Source: an uncultured Clostridia bacterium (GTDB lineage: Bacteria > Bacillota > Clostridia > Oscillospirales > CAG-272). Taken from it: a stretch of DNA of 19,237 bases. Below the pieces are notes generated by a model, which saw only the letters and a list, made by a program, of their open reading frames with translations, searched no databases and was not told the DNA's origin. Below, piece by piece: positions 14,841 through 19,237 of the stretch; within the stretch, counting starts at the first letter, position 1; each line of letters opens with the position of its first letter. Location: positions 1 through 19,237 of the forward strand of contig CALYSG010000012.1 of assembly GCA_945485605.1 (NCBI GenBank), given 5' to 3'. A program made the translations under genes and the position numbers.

Positions 14841-15581
14841 ATGGCGCTTTTAACATGTACATTCAAGTCATCCGTACTTCACTCTGACTCAACATATCTG
14901 GCAGTCATACCCGATAAGGTCACCGAGGATATACCGGTGGTTTATCTTCTTCACGGCTTCAGCGGCGACCAGTCCTCTTGGGTGAGAAATTCAAGATGCG
15001 AAAGATATGCTAACGACCGCTCGATAGCCCTCATCATGCCCGACGCCGGAAACAGCTTCTATACCGATATGGCGTACGGAGAGGCTTCCTATACATATAT
15101 CACAGAGGAGGTCTTCGCGCACTCGCATAAGCTGTTCCGACTCAGCGAAAAGAGGGAGGCGACCTTTACGGCGGGGCTTTCCATGGGTGGCTACGGAGCA
15201 TTCAAGATAGCACTCAGAAATCCGAAGGTGTATTCTGCCGCTTGCAGTATGTCGGGGTGTCTCTGCGCGCACAAATATGTCTGCGATCCCGACAGGGCGG
15301 AGCTGACACGTCTTATTTACGGCCCCGGAGTGACCGCAGCTCCCAATCATGACAACCTTTTCTTCCTTGCCGACAAGCTTCTTAAGAGCGACCTGCCGCG
15401 CCCGCGCCTGCTCCAGCTATGCGGGACAGAGGACTACCTCTACGGGCAAAACAAAGAGTTTCGGGAATATATAAAGGATAAGGGCTTTGATTACCGTTAC
15501 GACGAGTGTCCGGGCGAGCACGAATGGAGACTTTGGGACGCTTGGCTCCCGGGGGCGCTCGACTTCTTCCTCGGCAGGTAA
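14841..15581 (+). CDS. Putative serine esterase (alpha/beta hydrolase, EstA/FrmB-like)
   Basis: A 246-residue alpha/beta hydrolase of the 'putative esterase' family that includes tributyrin esterase, S-formylglutathione hydrolase and feruloyl or acetyl-xylan esterases. The oxyanion region is VVYLLHGFSGDQSSW (33-47), the nucleophile elbow is GLSMGG with S114, the acid is D198 (CGTEDYL) and the catalytic histidine is H227 (PGEHEWRLW). No signal peptide is present, so it should act in the cytoplasm, for example removing acetyl or other acyl groups from imported sugars; the substrate is not readable from sequence. AAAGGG precedes the ATG. It appears monocistronic: only a weak hairpin follows, but the next gene has its own promoter. 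Confidence 0.9.
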   Translation: MALLTCTFKSSVLHSDSTYLAVIPDKVTEDIPVVYLLHGFSGDQSSWVRNSRCERYANDRSIALIMPDAGNSFYTDMAYGEASYTYITEEVFAHSHKLFRLSEKREATFTAGLSMGGYGAFKIALRNPKVYSAACSMSGCLCAHKYVCDPDRAELTRLIYGPGVTAAPNHDNLFFLADKLLKSDLPRPRLLQLCGTEDYLYGQNKEFREYIKDKGFDYRYDECPGEHEWRLWDAWLPGALDFFLGR

Positions 15582-15605
15582 TTTCCACCAATATCGGCAG
15601 GGTGG

Positions 15606-15634
15606 TTTACAAACGACGGAAAAATTGTTATAAT
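15606..15634 (+). promoter_or_regulatory. Sigma-A promoter of the CHAP-domain gene
   Basis: TTTACA (15606-15611), a 17-base spacer and TATAAT (15629-15634). It implies a long leader of about 140 bases before the ATG at 15783. Confidence 0.78.
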
Positions 15635-15637
15635 TAA

Positions 15638-15767
15638 GGCAGGGAGGCGAAGGTTTGAATATAGATCTTTCAAACCGTGTTTCGAGGCATTCGCTGCCGA
15701 ACGGAACGATTTTTCATGAAAAACCGCAGTAATTTCACAAAGAAAGGAAGCTTTCGGGACCGAAAGC
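15638..15767 (+). promoter_or_regulatory. Structured 5' leader of the CHAP-domain gene
   Basis: Several pairings can be drawn. GGCAG (15638-15642) pairs with CTGCC (15694-15698) and CGAA (15648-15651) with TTCG (15690-15693). These enclose GGTTTGA (15652-15658) paired with TCAAACC (15670-15676). A separate hairpin, GCTTTCG-GGAC-CGAAAGC (15750-15767), sits just before the AGGGA ribosome binding site at 15770-15774. It does not match any riboswitch consensus I can recall, including the c-di-AMP type often found before wall hydrolases. Confidence 0.45.
15655..15732 (+). CDS. Possible 25-codon leader ORF
   Basis: A TTG at 15655 has a well-placed AGGGAGG 7 bases upstream (15641-15647) and opens a 25-codon frame ending in TAA at 15730-15732, 50 bases before the CHAP gene. 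The peptide is hydrophilic (starts MNIDLSNRVS, ends HEKPQ) with no signal or membrane span. I do not recognise it. The ribosome binding site lies in a bulge and the start codon in a stem of the predicted leader structure, so it could be a regulatory upstream ORF; equally the Shine-Dalgarno match could be chance. Confidence 0.3.
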   Translation: MNIDLSNRVSRHSLPNGTIFHEKPQ

Positions 15768-15782
15768 GCAGGGAAAATAATT

Positions 15783-17312
15783 ATGAAAAAGAGAATTCTC
15801 TGTATAGCTGCGGCACTGATACTTTTAATCCCGCTCTTGCCTCTGTGCGTGTCGGCGCTCTCACCTTCGACCGATGTGACGGATGTATACAAGAGCAGCC
15901 GATTTTACGAGAGGCTCTGCGCGGTAGAGCTTACGGGAGATCAGCGCCGCGATATACTCAATGTTGCGATATCGCAGCTCGGATATCACGAGGGCAACAG
16001 CAAGGCTGACTTCGGAGGTGACAACTGGGGCGGAACGAACAATTATGTAGAGTATAACTACGGAAACAGGAATACATACAGCAATAACGATACATACAGT
16101 TACTACTGGTGCGCCTCGTTTGTAACTTGGTGTGCGAGGCAGGCGAAGATCCCGACCTCTGTTGTGATGAACTCGGTCAGCTGCGATAAATTCGTTGACG
16201 ATTATATTTCGAAATCACGATATCACACTCGCGCATCGGGATACGAACCTGTTGCCGGAGACCTTATATTTTATCTGACTGCCGGAGCCGACAGACGGCA
16301 TGCCTCGCATATAGGTATTGTCGTCGGTATTGACAGTAATAATGTCTATACCATAGAGGGCAACACTTCCCGCGGTCTCGTCAATTACCGTTCGTATGCA
16401 AAAACGAATACTTACATAGTGGGCTATGCCGAGCCTGCCTATACGGGCGTGAAGGGTGACTATTCGGATTATCCTCACGCAAACGGATACATAGAGCCGG
16501 GATACTATACGGTCACGGCTACCTCGCTCAATATGCGTTCGGCGGCAACGACCTCGTCATCTGTAATAACGGGAGTCCCGAACGGTGAAGATCTATACAT
16601 AACCGAGGCTTCAGGCGACTGGGGCAAAACCGAATACGGCGGAAAGAGCGGATGGGTATATCTGACTTATGTTCAGCCTTCGGGAAAGGTGAGGTACACC
16701 GTAAACTTTGATTGCGGAGAATCCGACACGTCGGTCGATCCGATAAGTATTTTGCCGGGTGAAACAGTCGTGCTTCCTACGAAGGCTCCCGTGATCCGCG
16801 GTATGATATTCCTCGGATGGTCAAAGACGAAGGATGCCGTAAAGGCGGAATACGCGCCGGGAGGGAAGCTTACGCTCGACGGCGACCTTACACTTTTTGC
16901 GGTTTTTGAAAAGAAAAAAATAACCGTCGAATTTTATGATTATGACGGTAAGCTTCTTGAGAAAACGGTGTATAACTATGGTGATAATGTGAAGGAAGCC
17001 GAGCATCCGACTCGTCCGTCAGACGGCGAGTTTGATTACAGTTTCAAGGAATGGGATCTCTGGTTCGACGATGAAGCCATCATGAACAGAAAATACACGG
17101 CAGTGTATGAGGCGATCCCGATCACCGCTACTGCAAGCGATACGGTCAGAAAGGATCCGTCCGACAGCGACATTCAGGTGGTCGCGACCGCAGACCCGGA
17201 CGGTGACATGAACGACAGCGGATGCGGAGGCTTCTCTGCAGCACAGTCACTTCTGCTGACTTTGACGTGTGGCGCCGGCATCGCTTTTGTCTTAAAGAAA
17301 AGGCTCGGATAA
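15783..17312 (+). CDS. Secreted CHAP-domain cell-wall hydrolase with SH3b and InlB-type repeats
   Basis: A 509-residue surface protein. Residues 1-26 are a signal peptide. A CHAP domain (about 55-215) has catalytic C110 in SYYWCASFVTWC, H176 in HASHIGIVVG and a polar third residue in YTIEGNTS (E192), predicting peptidoglycan amidase or endopeptidase activity. An SH3b domain (about 241-298; TATSLNMRSAATTSS, GWVYLTYV) should bind the wall. Two InlB B-repeat-like modules follow at about 303-376 (VNFDCGE, GMIFLGWSK, LTLFAVFE) and 379-444 (VEFYDYDGKLL, FKEWD, YTAVYE). After a linker the C-terminus is DSGCGGFS, a hydrophobic span (about 486-504) and KKRLG, a Gly/Cys-led tail seen on many clostridial surface proteins, and probably a membrane anchor. 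No LPXTG motif is present. The start has AGGGA 8 bases upstream. Confidence 0.88.
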   Translation: MKKRILCIAAALILLIPLLPLCVSALSPSTDVTDVYKSSRFYERLCAVELTGDQRRDILNVAISQLGYHEGNSKADFGGDNWGGTNNYVEYNYGNRNTYSNNDTYSYYWCASFVTWCARQAKIPTSVVMNSVSCDKFVDDYISKSRYHTRASGYEPVAGDLIFYLTAGADRRHASHIGIVVGIDSNNVYTIEGNTSRGLVNYRSYAKTNTYIVGYAEPAYTGVKGDYSDYPHANGYIEPGYYTVTATSLNMRSAATTSSSVITGVPNGEDLYITEASGDWGKTEYGGKSGWVYLTYVQPSGKVRYTVNFDCGESDTSVDPISILPGETVVLPTKAPVIRGMIFLGWSKTKDAVKAEYAPGGKLTLDGDLTLFAVFEKKKITVEFYDYDGKLLEKTVYNYGDNVKEAEHPTRPSDGEFDYSFKEWDLWFDDEAIMNRKYTAVYEAIPITATASDTVRKDPSDSDIQVVATADPDGDMNDSGCGGFSAAQSLLLTLTCGAGIAFVLKKRLG

Positions 17313-17331
17313 TACATAAAAATAACAGTAA

Positions 17332-17371
17332 AAGGATCTCCTTTATCCGGTAAACCGGGCGGGAGATCCTT
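17332..17371. terminator. Bidirectional Rho-independent terminator
   Basis: AAGGATCTCC (17332-17341) pairs with GGAGATCCTT (17362-17371), with an inner CCGG-TAAA-CCGG stem. TGTTTTATTC follows on the plus strand and TTTTAC on the minus strand. It separates the CHAP gene from the convergent glycosyltransferase. Confidence 0.85.
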
Positions 17372-17391
17372 GTTTTATTCTTTTCGGGTTT

Positions 17392-18414
17392 TCAGTTGTA
17401 CTTGAATATCTTTCGGGTGATCTTGTACCCGTTCTTGACGAGGAAGCGACCGCCCTTGCCGGGTATATTGGTAAGCCCGGCAACCGAGCTGTAAACTATC
17501 TTATTGTACAGCTTCTTGTCAAGGTGCTTGAAGTAGTCCCAGAGCTGACGTTTCTTTATCAGCGCGTCGGGGGTACCTTTGAGGGTCAGGAATACCGAGC
17601 AGATCGTGACAAGGATAGAGATGTGACTGAGCATATACTTTTTCAGCTTGCGGCTCTTTATCATGGGCTGGAGCTTAAGGTAGTCCTCTGCTACCCATTT
17701 CGTGACGAATATCTGCTGATCTATGCGCTTGATGATTATTTCCTGATTGACAGACTGATCCGAACGTCCGATAAAATATCTGTAAAGGTCGGTGTTCAGG
17801 TAGAACATAGTCTCAACGTAGGGCAGGGGATGAAAAATGAAGATATTGTCGACGTAGAACGTATGAAGAGGGAGCTTCAGACCGCTTTTTCTGAGTATTT
17901 CGGTCTTATAGAGCATGGCGTGCATGGTAATGTACTGAGATGGGCGGAAACTACCCGTATCCTTCCAGGTGAAGAACTTTTTCTGCGGAAAAACATTTTT
18001 GTAGTCTACTGAGTAGCTTGTATTGTCCTCGACATGCTCATAGACGTAGTTTGAAAAGTACAGATCGGCATTCATACCGGCGGCGTAATGGAGCTTTATT
18101 GTGTTGAGGAGCTTTTTGAGAGATTTTTCATTCAGCCAGTCGTCGGAGTCTACGACCTTGAAGTAGAGCCCCTTTGCGGCTTCCAGTCCGGCGTTGACTC
18201 CCGAGCCGTGACCGCCGTTTTCCTTGTGTATGACTCTTACGATATTGGGATATTTTTCGGCATAGCCGTCTGCTATTATGCCCGTATTGTCGCTCGAACC
18301 GTCGTCAACTATTATGATCTCGGCGTCGCGTCCGATCGTGAGAAGGGAATCAATGCATTTGTGCATATATGCCGCTGAATTGTAACACGGTACGGTAAAA
18401 GTAATATATTTCAT
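17392..18414 (-). CDS. Family 2 glycosyltransferase
   Basis: A 340-residue cytoplasmic enzyme with a GT-A fold in the N-terminal 200 residues: ITFTVPCYNSAAYM (4-17), EIIIVDDGSSDNT (32-44; D37/D38 bind the nucleotide), KENGGHGSGVNAG (64-76) and the metal-binding VVDSDDWL (87-94). The C-terminal part is helical and basic, with no clear membrane spans. It probably transfers a sugar from a nucleotide donor to a surface polysaccharide, teichoic acid or lipid; donor and acceptor are unknown. The start was set at the ATG 18414-18412 because the fold begins there, with a modest GGGAAG site upstream. The frame stays open upstream to 18573, and a much stronger AAAGGAGGT sits at 18516-18508 with only a CTG at suitable distance. 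It follows the acyl-CoA synthetase in the same direction and is probably co-transcribed. Confidence 0.88.
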   Translation of the reverse strand: MKYITFTVPCYNSAAYMHKCIDSLLTIGRDAEIIIVDDGSSDNTGIIADGYAEKYPNIVRVIHKENGGHGSGVNAGLEAAKGLYFKVVDSDDWLNEKSLKKLLNTIKLHYAAGMNADLYFSNYVYEHVEDNTSYSVDYKNVFPQKKFFTWKDTGSFRPSQYITMHAMLYKTEILRKSGLKLPLHTFYVDNIFIFHPLPYVETMFYLNTDLYRYFIGRSDQSVNQEIIIKRIDQQIFVTKWVAEDYLKLQPMIKSRKLKKYMLSHISILVTICSVFLTLKGTPDALIKKRQLWDYFKHLDKKLYNKIVYSSVAGLTNIPGKGGRFLVKNGYKITRKIFKYN

Positions 18415-18507
18415 AGTTTCTTCCCAGATTTCTTTATTACTGCGGATCATTCCGCGATTTTTTGTTGTACTTCTTTTGCCTTTCGGCGGGTGTTTCAGCT
18501 TTGTATT

Positions 18508-18516
18508 ACCTCCTTT
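18508..18516 (-). promoter_or_regulatory. Strong Shine-Dalgarno with no canonical start codon
   Basis: Minus strand AAAGGAGGT lies between the synthetase stop (18535-18533) and the glycosyltransferase. No ATG, GTG or TTG lies at normal spacing. A CTG at 18498-18496, 9 bases on, is in frame with the glycosyltransferase and would add 28 residues, mostly basic. Confidence 0.5.
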
Positions 18517-18532
18517 CGTACGTTTTTCAGCG

Positions 18533-19237
18533 TCAGACATTCTTGCCGGTAAGGTGCGAGGCTTCCTCTGCAACTCCTGCGCGGAGGATCTTGCCGTCTT
18601 CGTTCATAAGAAAGTCCTCGTTTCTTATGATAAGTCTGCCTATACGGCGCGCGCTGTCGCGGTCACGGTTAGCTTCTCTGACGGCGTAGGTAAGCTCCGC
18701 AGAGACATGCTCGTCGGTAAGATATTCGCGGTATACCTCCGAAAGATTTTTCATATCGGGGTATATCACGGCTACGATATCGTAATCGTCGTTTTCCTTA
18801 TTCGGGATCCCGACGACCACGGCGCTTTTTACGAAGGGATTGCGGCATAACGCTGCCTCAAGCTCTTCGGGAAAGATCTGTTTGCCCTTTTTGGTCGTAA
18901 TGATGTTGCTTTTTCTGCCTACAATATGGAGGAATCCGCGGCGGTCAAAGTATCCCATGTCTCCGGTATAGAGCCAACCGCCGGTAATTACCGATTCGGT
19001 TGCCTCCGGGTCGCCGAAGTATCCCTTCATGATGTTTTCACCGCGGTATCTTATCTCTCCGATGCCGTCGTCCTGAATATTGTATATATCGATAAGGCTG
19101 TCCGGGGTCTGAAGCCCGACAGAGGAGTATTCGTGAAGGTCGCGGCGATTTACCGATATGAGAGCAGCGGACTCTGCCATTCCGTAGCCCTGCAAAGCGC
19201 GGATGCCGAAATCGTGAAGCCCGGATATCGTCTCTGT
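18533..19237 (-). CDS. AMP-forming acyl-CoA synthetase, C-terminal part (N-terminus beyond right edge)
   Basis: The minus-strand frame is open from the right edge and gives the last 234 residues of an ANL-superfamily ligase. Visible core motifs are QGYGMAESAALISVN (A5, adenine binding), GEIRYRGENIMKGYF (A6), GGWLYTGDMGYFDRRGFLHI (A7, with the ribose-binding Asp), VGRKSNIITTKKGKQIFPEE (A8 hinge, with the Arg) and NEDGKILRAGV (A10, with the catalytic Lys). The motif spacing fits long-chain fatty acyl-CoA synthetases, which activate fatty acids through an acyl-adenylate; other carboxylic acids are possible as the substrate pocket lies outside the window. The glycosyltransferase gene follows in the same direction, hinting at a lipid- or glycolipid-related unit. 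The start and promoter are not in the window. Confidence 0.88.
   Translation of the reverse strand, partial: TETISGLHDFGIRALQGYGMAESAALISVNRRDLHEYSSVGLQTPDSLIDIYNIQDDGIGEIRYRGENIMKGYFGDPEATESVITGGWLYTGDMGYFDRRGFLHIVGRKSNIITTKKGKQIFPEELEAALCRNPFVKSAVVVGIPNKENDDYDIVAVIYPDMKNLSEVYREYLTDEHVSAELTYAVREANRDRDSARRIGRLIIRNEDFLMNEDGKILRAGVAEEASHLTGKNV

Noticed and set aside
15585..15608. CCACC/GGTGG hairpin after the esterase as a terminator
   Set aside because: The stem is only 5 bp with an 11-base loop and three T residues; it is too weak to call.
15638..15767. A c-di-AMP (ydaO-type) riboswitch before the CHAP gene
   Set aside because: The leader has a GCCGAA and a GGAAC in places but not the ordered conserved segments of that riboswitch, and it is rather short for it.

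Overview
The window looks like chromosomal DNA from an anaerobic, probably spore-forming, low-to-mid-GC member of the Clostridia (Firmicutes). The grounds are strong AGGAGG-type ribosome binding sites, textbook sigma-A promoters with 17-bp spacers, Rho-independent terminators, a pdaA-type spore-cortex deacetylase, a DUF5685 protein, a VanZ-like protein, a lipoprotein with a Gram-positive style lipobox and the metG-tatD gene pair. No RNA genes, phage genes, insertion sequences or CRISPR arrays were seen. Coding density is high and no gene-free stretch reaches 300 bases.

Layout. (1) Positions 1-3100, minus strand: a three-gene operon of a trigger-factor-like lipoprotein, a second trigger-factor-like protein with a signal peptide and a C-terminal membrane anchor, and a DUF5685 protein cut by the left edge. 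The genes touch or overlap, and a TTGCAA-17-TATAAT promoter with an extended -10 lies upstream. (2) 3152-3672, plus strand: a stand-alone VanZ-like membrane protein with its own promoter and terminator. (3) 3682-5111, plus strand: an autoregulated-looking TetR regulator overlapping a SAM-dependent methyltransferase. The promoter is perfect consensus, with one operator filling the spacer and a second, perfect 16-bp palindrome just downstream. (4) 5117-5989, minus strand: a cysteine-rich protein of unknown function. (5) 6207-7742, plus strand: two overlapping CE4 polysaccharide deacetylases, the first PdaA-like. (6) 7755-14747, minus strand: nagA, a DUF975-like membrane protein, metG and tatD in a tightly packed operon, followed by an EF-G paralogue with its own promoter. 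(7) 14777-15581, plus strand: a putative esterase. (8) 15606-17371, plus strand: a secreted CHAP-SH3-InlB-repeat cell-wall protein preceded by a structured leader that may hold a 25-codon ORF. (9) 17392-19237, minus strand: a family 2 glycosyltransferase downstream of an AMP-forming acyl-CoA synthetase cut by the right edge.

The dominant theme is the cell surface: extracytoplasmic folding factors, peptidoglycan deacetylases, a cell-wall amidase/peptidase, amino-sugar-6-phosphate recycling (nagA) and a glycosyltransferase. Housekeeping translation genes (metG, EF-G paralogue) are embedded in it. The parts most worth a second look are the paired surface trigger-factor-like proteins, the double TetR operator, the leader before the CHAP gene, and the orphan strong Shine-Dalgarno before the glycosyltransferase. 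No clearly new defence or mobile system was found.
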